A stretch of DNA of 64,000 bases from positions 62,001-126,000 of the forward strand of contig JAEWSQ010000012.1 of the NCBI GenBank assembly GCA_023398165.1, written 5' to 3'. Shown here one piece after another: positions 17,434 to 27,283 of the stretch; position 1 is the first letter of the stretch, and the number at the start of each line of letters is the position of its first letter. The position numbers and the translations under genes are program-made. Source of the DNA: Spirochaetota bacterium. GTDB lineage: Bacteria; Spirochaetota; Spirochaetia; Treponematales; Treponemataceae. Under the pieces are notes generated by a model. That model searched no databases. It was given only the letters and a program-made list of their open reading frames with translations, and had not been told where the DNA came from.

Positions 17434-18630
17434 ATGAAAAGAAAAACCACTGCAGCGGCATTTACAACGGCCGGAAGCGCGGGCCTGGCAAGTCTGCTTA
17501 TTACAGTTATTATGGTAGGCCTCGGAGAACGGATTGGTGAAAGATTTTTACCCGTCTATCTTGTTGCAGCCGGCGCTACTCTTTTTGCTCCCTCTGTGTT
17601 GAACGCGCTCGATAACTTTTTGTCCGCTGTATATTCGATTCCCGGCGGCTGGGTTTCCACAAAGTTCGGCTACAAAAAGGCTCTTCTCTATTTTAATATT
17701 TTTGCCATCCTGGGGTATCTTATTGTCATTATTTTTCCCGGCTGGCTTTCGGTAATTATAGGGTCTGTCTTTTTCCTTTCATGGTCGAGTCTTTCCATGC
17801 CTGCCTGTATGGATTTAATACAACAGGAGCTTCCGAAAAACCGTCAGGTCATGGGTGTTTCAATCCATTCCCTCATAAAACGGGTTCCCATGGCTCTCGG
17901 TCCGGTTTTAGGCGGTGTCTTGATCGACACATTCGGCATTACTAATGGAATCCGTCTTGCTTTCATTATTGCAGTGGTGCTGGGGCTTCTTGCCATCGTT
18001 GTCCAGCAGCTTGCTTTAAAAAATACTATTACTCCAGAGGTTAAGGAACAGGGACTGCCCAGGATTCTTCCCTGGCACTTCCCGCGCGGTATGCAGATCA
18101 TCCTTGTATCCGATATTCTTGCCAAAATTTGTTCCCAAATTCCCTATGCCTATGTAGCTATCTGGGCGATGGAATATGCACAAGGGGCGCACATATCGGC
18201 GACGCAGTTCGGTATCTTAACCGGCATTGAGATGGCTTTTGCTATTTTTGTCTACATTCCGGTTGCTTTTCTCGGCGACAAATTCAAACGAAAGGGGTTT
18301 ATCCAGACTACCTTTGTTTTATACACAATTTTTCCAGTTCTGCTCTTCTTAGGCAGAAATTTCTGGCTTCTGTTGATTGCTTTTATTGTGCGCGGATTAA
18401 AGGAGTTCGGCGAGCCGACGAGAAAAATACAGATTATGTCTCTAGCCCCGGAAAACCAGAAGGCTTTGTATTTCGGCGCCTACTATTTTTTCCGCGATGT
18501 CATTGTCACAGGAGGAGTATTTTTAGGAGGATGGCTGTGGCTGGTAAAACCGGAACTGAATCTTCTTGTTTCAATGCTCTTCGGTCTGAGCGCTGTTCTT
18601 TTATACGGGTTGGCAGGTAAATCTGAATAA
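17434..18630 (+). CDS. MFS transporter
   Basis: 398 residues with twelve predicted membrane helices. Major-facilitator features include the helix 2-3 loop motif GGWVSTKFGYKKAL (about 71-84) and the corresponding mid-protein loop FLGDKFKRKGFIQTTF. GPVLGGVLIDTFG in the fifth helix resembles the exporter-type motif. The substrate cannot be assigned. I start it at ATG 17434 because AGGA lies six bases upstream; an ATG at 17428 is too close to that site. It is separated from trmH by a short gap that holds the trmH promoter. Confidence 0.85.
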   Translation: MKRKTTAAAFTTAGSAGLASLLITVIMVGLGERIGERFLPVYLVAAGATLFAPSVLNALDNFLSAVYSIPGGWVSTKFGYKKALLYFNIFAILGYLIVIIFPGWLSVIIGSVFFLSWSSLSMPACMDLIQQELPKNRQVMGVSIHSLIKRVPMALGPVLGGVLIDTFGITNGIRLAFIIAVVLGLLAIVVQQLALKNTITPEVKEQGLPRILPWHFPRGMQIILVSDILAKICSQIPYAYVAIWAMEYAQGAHISATQFGILTGIEMAFAIFVYIPVAFLGDKFKRKGFIQTTFVLYTIFPVLLFLGRNFWLLLIAFIVRGLKEFGEPTRKIQIMSLAPENQKALYFGAYYFFRDVIVTGGVFLGGWLWLVKPELNLLVSMLFGLSAVLLYGLAGKSE

Positions 18631-18638
18631 GACTGATA

Positions 18639-18667
18639 TTGGCGTAACTGTCCCTTTCGGCTATAAT
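18639..18667 (+). promoter_or_regulatory. Leaderless-type promoter of the SpoU methyltransferase gene
   Basis: TTGGCG (18639-18644), 17-bp spacer, perfect TATAAT (18662-18667), then seven bases to the ATG at 18675, with no ribosome site. The transcript should begin at the start codon. Confidence 0.65.
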
Positions 18668-18674
18668 CTGTCTC

Positions 18675-19457
18675 ATGAAGAATAAACAAAAAAATGAACT
18701 TGCCGTCTGCGGGTTTGCTGCCGTCAAAGCGCTTGAAAAAGAGCACCCGGAAAGCATCCGCAGATTTTACTATACACAGGACAGGGCTCTTTCGTTCGGC
18801 GGTTTATGCAAAAACCTTGCCGCCCGGAAAATTCCATACAACCTGGTGCCCTCACAAAAAGACCTGGAAAAACTATGCGGAAGCATTCATCATCAGGGAG
18901 TTGTGGCCATGATCGATGAAAAAGAAGTTACTCCTCTTACCCCGACTCATACTGCTGCATGGGTGCAGGGCAATGAGCCTGCGCTGCTTCTTGACCGTGT
19001 AGGAAACGCAAATAATCTCGGCGCGATTATACGCAGCGCCGCTTTTTTCGGTGTTAAGCACATAATTATTCCGCTCGATGAAGCACAGTCTTCCATTACA
19101 ACAAGCTCATACAGAGTTGCCCAGGGAGGGATGGAATATGTTACGGTGTATTCTGTTTCTTCTATTCCAAAATTATTAAAAGATCTTGACGGCAAAATGG
19201 CAAGATTTGGAACCGATGTTTCTGCAAAAAAAACAGTCAGTGAAATTCCTTCCTTATGCAGTAAAAATGGAAAAAAAATGCCCGCTCTCATAGTTTTAGG
19301 CAATGAGGAACACGGCATTTCTATTCAGGTCAAAGATCTGTGCGATCATTTAGTGACAATTCCATTTTCCCGGAATACAGAAGCAGGCGGCGGTCTTATT
19401 GAAAGCTTGAATGTTGCACAGGCAGCGGCGATCATTCTGTATGAATGCCGCCGGTAG
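18675..19457 (+). CDS. SpoU/TrmH-family RNA 2'-O-methyltransferase
   Basis: 260 residues. An N-terminal substrate-binding segment (about 1-85, ending HHQGVVAM) precedes the knotted SPOUT domain with its three motifs: NANNLGAIIRSAAFFG (motif 1), LGNEEHGI (motif 2) and IPFSRNTEAGGGLIESLNVAQAAAIILYE (motif 3). It methylates the ribose of a tRNA or rRNA nucleotide using S-adenosylmethionine. It resembles the YfiF/RlmB side of the family more than TrmH proper; the target nucleotide is not predictable. A second, different SpoU gene lies at 57103. Confidence 0.88.
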   Translation: MKNKQKNELAVCGFAAVKALEKEHPESIRRFYYTQDRALSFGGLCKNLAARKIPYNLVPSQKDLEKLCGSIHHQGVVAMIDEKEVTPLTPTHTAAWVQGNEPALLLDRVGNANNLGAIIRSAAFFGVKHIIIPLDEAQSSITTSSYRVAQGGMEYVTVYSVSSIPKLLKDLDGKMARFGTDVSAKKTVSEIPSLCSKNGKKMPALIVLGNEEHGISIQVKDLCDHLVTIPFSRNTEAGGGLIESLNVAQAAAIILYECRR

Positions 19458-19480
19458 TCTTCAGCAAATCGCGGTAACGA

Positions 19481-22261
19481 TCAGGGAATATGCACTATTT
19501 CGCGGGGTTTTGATCCGTTTGCAGGACCTACAATTCCGCGGGCTTCCATATCTTCTACCAGACGGGCTGCACGGTTGTAGCCGATCTTCAGCCTTCTCTG
19601 GATGTATGACGCGGAAGCCTTGCCTGCCTGAATAACTATTTCCAAAGCTTTATCGTACAGGGGATCTTCTCCCTCTCCAAAAAGAGAAGGTTCAAGTGAA
19701 ATATCCTCGTCATCTTCGACAAATATTTCATCGTCAATATATTCCGGTTCGCCGTACCTTTTTACATACTCAACAACATTTTCCACTTCTGTATCGGACA
19801 CAAAGGTTCCCTGAATACGTATGGGGAAGGGATCGGTTGCAGAAGCATAAAGCATATCGCCTTTTCCAAGCAGTTTTTCCGCACCCACCTGATCTATGAT
19901 TATGCGGCTGTCCATCTTTGAAGCAACCATGAAGGCAATACGGGTTGGAATATTTGCTTTAATGAGACCTGTAATAACGTCGATCGACGGTCTCTGTGTT
20001 GCTAGTACCAGATGTATACCGACTGCACGGCTCATTGCTGCAAGACGGGCGACGGTTGATTCCAGCTCTTTGCCTGTTGTAGCCATGAGATCGGCAAACT
20101 CGTCGATTACGACAACAATGTAGGGCAGTTTTTCAGTGGCAATATTTCTCTCTACAATTCTTCTGTTATAGCTGTTAATCTCCCTGACGCCCATTCCGTC
20201 TAGAAGCGCATAACGCCTCTCCATTTCGCAAAGGCAGTACTGCAGCGCCTGGAAGGCTTTTTTCGGTTCAGTAATAACCGGTGTTAAAAGGTGGGGAATG
20301 TCGTTATAGAGTTTTAATTCGACCACTTTGGGATCGATGAGTATCATCTTAACTTCCTGGGGCGACCGTTTATACAGAATCGATAGAATCATTGTATTAA
20401 CACATACAGATTTTCCCGAACCGGTTGAACCTGCAATAAGAAGATGGGGAGTTTTCGTTAAGTCTAAGAACTGGCCTTCTCCGGTAATATCTTTACCCAG
20501 AATTACCGGAATACTCATTTTCTTGTATGCGGGATTATCGGCTTCAATTAATTCCTTAAAACTGACTATCGCCCTTTCTTTATTCGGAACCTCAATGCCT
20601 ACCGCACTTTTTCCCGGAATAGGCGCGACAATACGTACACTGGAGGCGGCAAGGCGGAGCGCTATGTTATCCTGCAGCGCTACAATCTTACTAAGTTTGA
20701 CGCCCGGAGCCGGAAGAATTTCAAACATGGTAATAACCGGACCTTTACGGATTCCGGTAACTTCGGCCTGAATACGGAATTCGCTGAGTGTATCTTTCAA
20801 GAGGGCTGCCGCATCCTGGGTATCTTTGTCTATAATCCAGTATTCACCGTCGGGATACGTTGTTAACAGTTCATCTGACGGGATTGAGTAGTGTTTATAT
20901 TTTTTTTTTGCAGAAGTAGTGCCTTCATTCTGTACAGAAGGCGGGCAGTGTTTATTTGCCTGTACAGAATTAGAGGGTATATCATCCTCTTCGTCATCGT
21001 CAAAAAGAACAGAATCGTAATCTTCTTCCTCTTCTTCATACGAATTTTCAAGATTGCCTTCTTCCAATTCAGTATCTTCAAACGGGTCTGATAAAAAATC
21101 TTCTTCTTCTATACTAACCAGGTCTTTGTGCTGCATCGCTGCAATATCTAAGATACTCAGATCAGGAGAAGTAAATTCCAAAGGGATAACGGTATTCTCC
21201 TCCTGAGGAATTTCTTCTTTTTCCCCATTGGCTTCGTTCTCATGATTTATGCCGAATACTGGAGTTTCAACTGAAAAGAAGGAGGCCGTATCTTCATTAT
21301 CTTCTTCCTGTATACAGTCTGTATCATCATTTTGAGCGGCACTCTGAAGCTTTTCTTCTTTTGTAATCTCGCCAAGCTGAGGTTTTTCATAGAATAACTC
21401 TGATTCCACACTGTTTCCATTATTTTCATATACTTTTTGACGTTCGATGGATTCCTGAATAGCAGCTTTCTGCTGAAGAGATTCGAGGGTTTCCTCCTCC
21501 TCTCTTGAGTTAAGTTCCTCGGTTATATTTGTGTCGCTGCTTTTTACCAGATACATGCTGTCTTCAAAATCTACAATCTCTGTCAATTCTTCAATATCTT
21601 CCAGATACTTATTATCACAGGTAAAACTATTTTCATCGGCAGGCTTTGAAGCCGGAACAGCGTTAATTGATGCATAATTCAGTAAATTATCGGCCTGCTG
21701 CATATGTTGTGCAAGCTCATATTCCTCGTCTGCAGAGCTTACAGGTAAAACTTCAGATTCCATAATCACAGATTTCTTTACAGACTGATAAGTATTCTTT
21801 TCTGCCTTTCCTTTTCGCGCTGTCTTCCTTTCACAAGCAGCATCGTAGAGCACAGCGGCTGAAAGGTATTCAATAATTATCAAAATACCGCCTATGAGTA
21901 CTATTGCAATAAGTTTGACCATAAAAACAGGAAATGTAGAATCGGGAAGTAAAATACCGCAGACACGTTCCATTATGACCGTCGTAAAAAAAGGAAAAAT
22001 GGAAACACCGAGCATTACTGCCTTTTTTTGATTCCATTCGGGTAAAAAAAGAACAATTGCGGATGCAAAAAGGAATACAGGAATGAGAAAACAGGAGTAT
22101 CCGTATACTGAAAACAGAATTGTTCCAATCGATAAAAGAAAGAAAAAACTGCCTTCTGTTCCAAAATGAACAAAGTGCAGAAAAATAGATATAGTAAAAA
22201 ACGCAGCTGCCAGAAGTAAGACGGCGCCGAAAATTATAACAGGTCGTTCTGAATGTTTCAT
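19481..22261 (-). CDS. ftsK: DNA translocase FtsK/SpoIIIE
   Basis: 926 residues. Four membrane helices in the first 145 residues anchor it at the septum. A long acidic linker (about 190-450, very rich in Glu/Asp) leads to the motor. The alpha/beta motor contains Walker A GSTGSGKS (about residue 610), Walker B IVVVIDEFADLM and an ATQRPS motif. The C-terminal gamma winged helix (ASYIQRRLKIGYNRAARLVEDMEARGIVGP) reads polar DNA sequences. It segregates the chromosome terminus during division. No ribosome site is seen before the ATG, and the upstream GATACT is only a weak -10. Convergent with the SpoU gene. Confidence 0.95.
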   Translation of the reverse strand: MKHSERPVIIFGAVLLLAAAFFTISIFLHFVHFGTEGSFFFLLSIGTILFSVYGYSCFLIPVFLFASAIVLFLPEWNQKKAVMLGVSIFPFFTTVIMERVCGILLPDSTFPVFMVKLIAIVLIGGILIIIEYLSAAVLYDAACERKTARKGKAEKNTYQSVKKSVIMESEVLPVSSADEEYELAQHMQQADNLLNYASINAVPASKPADENSFTCDNKYLEDIEELTEIVDFEDSMYLVKSSDTNITEELNSREEEETLESLQQKAAIQESIERQKVYENNGNSVESELFYEKPQLGEITKEEKLQSAAQNDDTDCIQEEDNEDTASFFSVETPVFGINHENEANGEKEEIPQEENTVIPLEFTSPDLSILDIAAMQHKDLVSIEEEDFLSDPFEDTELEEGNLENSYEEEEEDYDSVLFDDDEEDDIPSNSVQANKHCPPSVQNEGTTSAKKKYKHYSIPSDELLTTYPDGEYWIIDKDTQDAAALLKDTLSEFRIQAEVTGIRKGPVITMFEILPAPGVKLSKIVALQDNIALRLAASSVRIVAPIPGKSAVGIEVPNKERAIVSFKELIEADNPAYKKMSIPVILGKDITGEGQFLDLTKTPHLLIAGSTGSGKSVCVNTMILSILYKRSPQEVKMILIDPKVVELKLYNDIPHLLTPVITEPKKAFQALQYCLCEMERRYALLDGMGVREINSYNRRIVERNIATEKLPYIVVVIDEFADLMATTGKELESTVARLAAMSRAVGIHLVLATQRPSIDVITGLIKANIPTRIAFMVASKMDSRIIIDQVGAEKLLGKGDMLYASATDPFPIRIQGTFVSDTEVENVVEYVKRYGEPEYIDDEIFVEDDEDISLEPSLFGEGEDPLYDKALEIVIQAGKASASYIQRRLKIGYNRAARLVEDMEARGIVGPANGSKPREIVHIP

Positions 22262-22303
22262 ACAGTAAGTATCGGCATGGAAAAGATGACGGATTAATTC
22301 TAT

Positions 22304-23053
22304 TTATTCATTTTCCTTTAGAAATTCAGCCGGAGTTTTTCCTGTGTGTTTTTTGAAGACTGCAATAAAGTAGCTCTGGGTTGCAAACGTGAGCATACTG
22401 CTTATTTCGAGCATGGAAAGTTCCGTGAATTTAAGCATTTTTTTTGCAGCCTCAATTCTTTCCTTTTGAACGTACTCCGTAAAACAAAGCCCTATTTCCT
22501 TTGAAAATATTCGTGAAACTGTGCTGCGGCTTGTATGAAGCTCATCTGCAAGTAAAGAAAGTTCAATATGCTGATAAAGATATTTTTGAATATAATCAAT
22601 ACACTTTCGGGCCCGGGCAGAAACTACTTTTTTCTTGTATGACGCTACTGCAAGCGTAAAATCCCGGATAGCCCGGGCATTTAATGCATCCACAGTTTGA
22701 ATATCGAGAGCATCCTCAGATTTGCGTATAAAACTGTCGCTCATCGCATAGGCAACTTCCTCAGGAACGCCCCCGTCCATCGCAGCTCTCGTAACAGTAG
22801 CCACACTTGCAATTAAAAGATTTTTCCTGTTTCGAAGCGGATCTTTAGAAAGAACACCTGGAGTACCGGAAGCACTGCGGGAAGAACTGTCCTCAAGCTT
22901 TTTTATGTCGCCGGTACGGACAATATCGAGTAAAAACAGTTCATGTTCATATGGTGTATGAAAATTAAACGTTTCCCTTCTTTTTATGAGAATTTCCTCG
23001 GTTAAAGCCGGAACAGCTTCCAGATCTCTTTGCGTTGAAGGCCGTAGTTTCAT
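22304..23053 (-). CDS. AraC-family transcriptional regulator
   Basis: 249 residues from the ATG at 23053; a TTG at 23068 could add five. The C-terminal 100 residues hold two helix-turn-helices: SLLADELHTSRSTVSRIFSKEIG and the second ending ISSMLTFATQSYFIAVFKKHTGKTPAEFL, the AraC signature. The N-terminal part contains repeated helices (ILIKRRETF, NRKNLLIASVATVTRAAMDGG) resembling the YSIRK/YesN-type segment found in Firmicutes sugar regulators. It is divergent from the GH3 glucosidase and probably regulates it. No ribosome site precedes either start. Confidence 0.85.
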   Translation of the reverse strand: MKLRPSTQRDLEAVPALTEEILIKRRETFNFHTPYEHELFLLDIVRTGDIKKLEDSSSRSASGTPGVLSKDPLRNRKNLLIASVATVTRAAMDGGVPEEVAYAMSDSFIRKSEDALDIQTVDALNARAIRDFTLAVASYKKKVVSARARKCIDYIQKYLYQHIELSLLADELHTSRSTVSRIFSKEIGLCFTEYVQKERIEAAKKMLKFTELSMLEISSMLTFATQSYFIAVFKKHTGKTPAEFLKENE

Positions 23054-23156
23054 AACAGCAGTATGCAATATTTTGCTATTCTTTGCAAGTTTTTGATATA
23101 TTCTATAAAAATACCATGTTATAGTCTTGTAAACACATGTAGTGCGGAGGCATTTT

Positions 23157-25442
23157 GTGAAAAGAAATTTAAAAGAACTGATAAAGCAAATGACACTGGA
23201 AGAAAAAGCCGGGCTTTGTTCCGGTCTGGATGCCTGGAGAACGAAACCTGTACCGCGCCTTGGAATACCCTCAATAATGGTCTCTGACGGCCCTCACGGT
23301 CTGCGTAAACAGGATGATGAAGGGGGCAATTCAAATGACAGTATTCCGGCTGTCTGTTTTCCCACAGCCTGTGCTTATTCATGCTCTTTTGACCGCGAAC
23401 TTCTTGAAGAAATGGGAAAAACACTGGGCGATGAATGCCAGACCGAAGATGTTGCCGTTCTTTTAGGCCCGGCTGTAAACATAAAAAGATCCCCCCTCTG
23501 CGGGCGAAATTTTGAATACGTCTCTGAAGATCCTTATGCAGCAGGCGAACTTGCCTCAGCCTTCATCAAGGGCGTTCAATCCAAAAATATAGGAACTTCC
23601 ATAAAACATTTCGCTGCAAATAATCAGGAATATAGAAGATTAACCGTTTCCTCCGAGGTGAGTGAACGTGCACTGAGGGAAATTTATCTTAGCGCCTTTG
23701 AAACAGCAGTAAAAGAGGCTCAGGGCGACACGGTTATGTGCTCATACAACAAAATAAACGGAGTCTATTCATCTGAAAATAAACGCCTCCTCACTACTAT
23801 TTTACGGGATGAATGGGGTTTTAACGGTTTTGTTATGTCGGACTGGGGTGCGGTTAACGACAGAGTTAAAGGACTTGAGGCAGGACTCGACCTTGAGATG
23901 CCTTCAAGCGGAGGCTATAACGATGCGCTTCTTGTAAAAGCAGTAAAAGACGGCAGTCTGGATGAAAACCAGCTCAATATGACCGTGGAACGTATTTTAC
24001 GAATAATTTTCAAATTTCATGACAACCGGAAAAAAGGTTCATTCAATAAAGAAAAGCATCATGCGCTTGCGGTAAAAATTGCAGAGGAGTCTATAGTTCT
24101 TTTAAAAAACGAAAATATTCTTCCGCTTTCTCCCCATGTAAAAGCCGCATTTATAGGCGGATTTGCAAAAACACCCCGTTTTCAGGGTGGAGGAAGCTCG
24201 CACATAAACGCTTACAAGACAGCAGCTTTTCTTTCAGCAGCAGAAGACTTTGCGCTTGAACAAAGCATAAAAGGAAAACCGGTTGTTTTCGGTTATGCCG
24301 AAGGTTTTGATGCAGTCACCGGAAAAGGCAGTGCAGAGATGACTGCTGAAGCGCTTGATCTTGCCCGGAATTCTGATGTTGCGGTCATCTTTGCCGGTCT
24401 TCCGGATACCTGGGAATGCGAAGGGTACGACAGAAACCACCTGAAACTTCCCGACTCTCAAAATGAGTTGATATCAGCAGTCGCAGAGGTAAATCCTAAT
24501 GTTGTTGTTGTACTTCATAACGGCTCCCCCGTGGAAATGGATTGGGCCGGCAGCGTTAAGGGAATTGTGGAAGCCTACCTTGGAGGACAGGGTGTCGGTC
24601 AGGCTGTTTTCAATATTCTGTATGGAAAGGTAAACCCCAGCGGAAAACTTGCAGAAACCTTCCCTCTCCGTCTCGAAGATACGCCCTCATTCCTCTCTTT
24701 CCCCGGCGACGGCAAAAAAGTTCATTACAGTGAAGATATTTTTGTCGGATACAGATATTATGATGCGCGTAAAATGCCCGTTTTATTTCCTTTCGGACAC
24801 GGACTGAGCTACACAACGTTTTCTTATTCCAATCTGCATCTCGATAAAAATGTGCTCACCGACTCAGACACCTTAACAGTTACATGTAAGGTGAAAAACA
24901 CCGGTATGGTAAACGGAAAAGAAGTAATTCAGCTCTATGTCAGAGACAAAACAGGCTTTGTACAAAAACCTGATAAAGAACTCAAGAATTTTACTAAAAT
25001 ATACCTGCACAGCGGAGAAGAAAAGACAGTTACAATGATGCTCAATAAACGCTCCTTTGCCTATTATTCAGAAGCTCTCGGTGACTGGCATGCGCCTGGC
25101 GGAACATATGAAATACTTATAGGCTCATCATCGCGCAGCATCCTGCTTTCCAAAGAAGTAGTTTTTAAAACTAACGTAAAACTTCCAATTACTATTACAC
25201 CCAATACCAATGTTTCAGATATTCTCCCTTATCCGGGAATAAAAGAATTGCTCAAACCGGTTAAAAAACGATACAGTGCTATGCAGGGAACATCGGAGAG
25301 GGCGAAAGAAGCAATAACAAACGAAATGGTGGAAAGTATGTATAATGACACGCCGCTGCGTTCATTGCAGGGATTACTGGGTAAGGATTTTACCAGTTTT
25401 GAAGAGTTTTTAGACAGAATAAGCAGTATCTGCAGAGAATAA
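23157..25442 (+). CDS. Glycoside hydrolase family 3 beta-glucosidase
   Basis: 761 residues. The (beta/alpha)8 domain begins with MTLEEKAGLCSG and holds SDGPHGLR, NIKRSPLCGRNFEYVSEDP, KHFAANNQE and the nucleophile Asp229 in FVMSDWGAV. The alpha/beta sandwich domain follows (SIVLLKNENILPLSP, RFQGGGSSHI, FAGLPDTWECEGYDR), then a fibronectin-like domain (FGHGLSYTTFSYSNL, TVTCKVKNTGMVNGKEVIQLYV). No signal peptide, so it acts on imported oligosaccharides. The start is GTG at 23157 with GGAGG six bases upstream; an in-frame GTG at 23142 precedes that site. The family acts on beta-glucosides or beta-xylosides; exact specificity is open. Confidence 0.93.
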   Translation: MKRNLKELIKQMTLEEKAGLCSGLDAWRTKPVPRLGIPSIMVSDGPHGLRKQDDEGGNSNDSIPAVCFPTACAYSCSFDRELLEEMGKTLGDECQTEDVAVLLGPAVNIKRSPLCGRNFEYVSEDPYAAGELASAFIKGVQSKNIGTSIKHFAANNQEYRRLTVSSEVSERALREIYLSAFETAVKEAQGDTVMCSYNKINGVYSSENKRLLTTILRDEWGFNGFVMSDWGAVNDRVKGLEAGLDLEMPSSGGYNDALLVKAVKDGSLDENQLNMTVERILRIIFKFHDNRKKGSFNKEKHHALAVKIAEESIVLLKNENILPLSPHVKAAFIGGFAKTPRFQGGGSSHINAYKTAAFLSAAEDFALEQSIKGKPVVFGYAEGFDAVTGKGSAEMTAEALDLARNSDVAVIFAGLPDTWECEGYDRNHLKLPDSQNELISAVAEVNPNVVVVLHNGSPVEMDWAGSVKGIVEAYLGGQGVGQAVFNILYGKVNPSGKLAETFPLRLEDTPSFLSFPGDGKKVHYSEDIFVGYRYYDARKMPVLFPFGHGLSYTTFSYSNLHLDKNVLTDSDTLTVTCKVKNTGMVNGKEVIQLYVRDKTGFVQKPDKELKNFTKIYLHSGEEKTVTMMLNKRSFAYYSEALGDWHAPGGTYEILIGSSSRSILLSKEVVFKTNVKLPITITPNTNVSDILPYPGIKELLKPVKKRYSAMQGTSERAKEAITNEMVESMYNDTPLRSLQGLLGKDFTSFEEFLDRISSICRE

Positions 25443-25479
25443 ACAGAAACCCTTCTGAACCGGGCTGGGTATAAAATGA

Positions 25480-25512
25480 AAGGCACCTGCTTTTAATGCA
25501 GATGCCTTTTTG
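25480..25512. terminator. Terminator between glucosidase and lipoprotein genes
   Basis: AAAGGCA-C-CTGC and GCAG-A-TGCCTTTTT form a stem with one mismatch and a T run. It serves the convergent pair. Confidence 0.7.
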
Positions 25513-25515
25513 TAT

Positions 25516-26025
25516 TTAAAAGAAAGGATAAAATAAACTGCCGCTGTTTAATGAACCCGGCTGCATTAAACCCCATGAAGAAGTTCCTTCTTCTTTTATA
25601 GGCTTTTTAAACTGACTTGTTCCGACATCCGCATCGGCATCTTTGTACCGTATAACCAGAGCGGTAGCCGTATACGTTATTACATCAGTATATCCGGTTA
25701 AATTACTGAAAATGTGTCTGGTATTTTCATTTGATTTATCGATGCGGACATTTATAACATCGTCGCCTTTCATTTTGGCAGCTTCCTTCATCAGCATAGC
25801 GTATGTTATTTCCGAACCTTCATTTGACGATGACAACCCCAAAGGGCCGACGGTTCGTTTTACTTCAGACTTCAAACTAATAATGCCCAGCACATCATAA
25901 TCTTTTACGGTTATTGATGCATAGTCCGACCATCCTACCTTATTCGATTCCATTTTCGTAGTAGTACAACCGGCAGCAATAATACAAAAAACAGCAGTAA
26001 AGAGCCATACCATTTTTCTTTTCAT
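25516..26025 (-). CDS. Putative lipoprotein, function unknown
   Basis: 169 residues. A signal peptide ends with the lipobox IAAGC (Cys20), so the mature protein is lipid-anchored. The mature region has DYDVLGIISLKSEVKRT and MLMKEAAKMKGDDVINVRID, a pattern seen in small spirochaetal lipoproteins that recall the YbjQ-like or DUF4156-type folds, but I cannot name a family securely. GGAGG precedes the ATG. It is monocistronic, between a terminator and the KDG-kinase gene. Confidence 0.7.
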   Translation of the reverse strand: MKRKMVWLFTAVFCIIAAGCTTTKMESNKVGWSDYASITVKDYDVLGIISLKSEVKRTVGPLGLSSSNEGSEITYAMLMKEAAKMKGDDVINVRIDKSNENTRHIFSNLTGYTDVITYTATALVIRYKDADADVGTSQFKKPIKEEGTSSWGLMQPGSLNSGSLFYPFF

Positions 26026-26086
26026 AACGCCTCCATAACTATTGAGTCAATACTAAAGCCATACCGCCTCTATGGCAAGCATTTTT

Positions 26087-27142
26087 TTAGCGCTGAACGC
26101 GTCCTGAACCGTCGCCTTTACACAGAGCTTCGACTTCGGCCTTCGTTGTAAGATTAAAATCGCCGCTTATTGAGTGCTTTAAAGCAGAAGCCGCTGCTGC
26201 GAAATTGAGAGCGTATTCTTCATTATCCGCATAATTCAATAAGCCGTAGATTAAACCTGCACTGAAAGAATCCCCTCCGCCTACACGGTCTTCTATGTCG
26301 TCAAGATCGTAGTGCTTGGAAAGATAAAAACCTGTCTTTCCGGATAAGGCCCCTGACCATCCGTTTTTATCAGCTGATATTGACTCTCTTAAAGTCACTG
26401 CAACGGTGGAAATATTGGGAAACTCTTTTTTAACCTGAGCGGTAAGATTTTTATAGGCATTACTATCGAGTTTGCCGGTTGTTACATCAACATGAGCTTC
26501 AATTCCAAGGCATTTTTGAATGTCTTCTTCGTTCGCTATAATGACATCTGCATATTTTACAAGCTCTCTCATAACTTCGGGAGCTTTTCTTCCATACTGC
26601 CACAGCTTTTTTCTATAGTTCAAATCGACAGATACGGTAACACCTGCTTTTTTTGCCTCTATTACGGCTTCCAGGGCTGAGTCAGCAGCACTCTGGGAAA
26701 GAGCTGGAGTAATTCCAGTAATATGAAACCAGGAAGCTTTTTCCTTGGTTCCGTCAAGAGAACCTGAAAAAACACCTGACCAGTCTATGTCGCCGGGTTT
26801 TACTTTCGAAATGCAGCTGGCATCCCTGTCGTATACTACATTGGATGGGCGCTGCATGGATCCGGTCTCTAAAAAATAAATGCCGAGCCGGCCCGGTTTA
26901 CGGAGACTTAGTGAAGTGTCAACGCCGTATTTCCGAATGGACTGTACAGCAGCTTCTCCGATAGGATTTTCAGGCAAAGAACTTATGAAAACTCCTTTTT
27001 CACCGAATAATGAAAGGGAAACGGCAACATTTGCTTCACCGCCGCCGAATGTAGCTTCGAGAACCGGACTTTGGAAAAATCTCTCATGAGAAGGAGACTT
27101 AAGTCTGAGCATAATTTCTCCGAATGTTATTACTTTTTTCAT
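26087..27142 (-). CDS. kdgK: PfkB-family sugar kinase, probably 2-keto-3-deoxygluconate kinase
   Basis: 351 residues. ITFGEIMLRLKSP at the start and FGGGEANVAVSLSLFG (PfkB motif 1) are typical of KDG kinases. RVGGGDSFSAGLIYGL near the C-terminus is motif 2 with the catalytic Asp. It would phosphorylate 2-keto-3-deoxygluconate for aldolase cleavage in uronate or Entner-Doudoroff catabolism. No partner aldolase is adjacent, so the substrate could be another ketose such as fructose. GGAGG precedes the ATG. Confidence 0.8.
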   Translation of the reverse strand: MKKVITFGEIMLRLKSPSHERFFQSPVLEATFGGGEANVAVSLSLFGEKGVFISSLPENPIGEAAVQSIRKYGVDTSLSLRKPGRLGIYFLETGSMQRPSNVVYDRDASCISKVKPGDIDWSGVFSGSLDGTKEKASWFHITGITPALSQSAADSALEAVIEAKKAGVTVSVDLNYRKKLWQYGRKAPEVMRELVKYADVIIANEEDIQKCLGIEAHVDVTTGKLDSNAYKNLTAQVKKEFPNISTVAVTLRESISADKNGWSGALSGKTGFYLSKHYDLDDIEDRVGGGDSFSAGLIYGLLNYADNEEYALNFAAAASALKHSISGDFNLTTKAEVEALCKGDGSGRVQR

Positions 27143-27283
27143 CTTTACCTCCTGACTATTCTATCATAGTATCCTGTATTCATTTTCAGATATACTAGAA
27201 TACTACACTGGAAAAAGATTATCAAGGGAAGCTGATGCTTCTTTTGCTTGCACCTGAGCGGAAAACGTCGTATTATGAGGTTT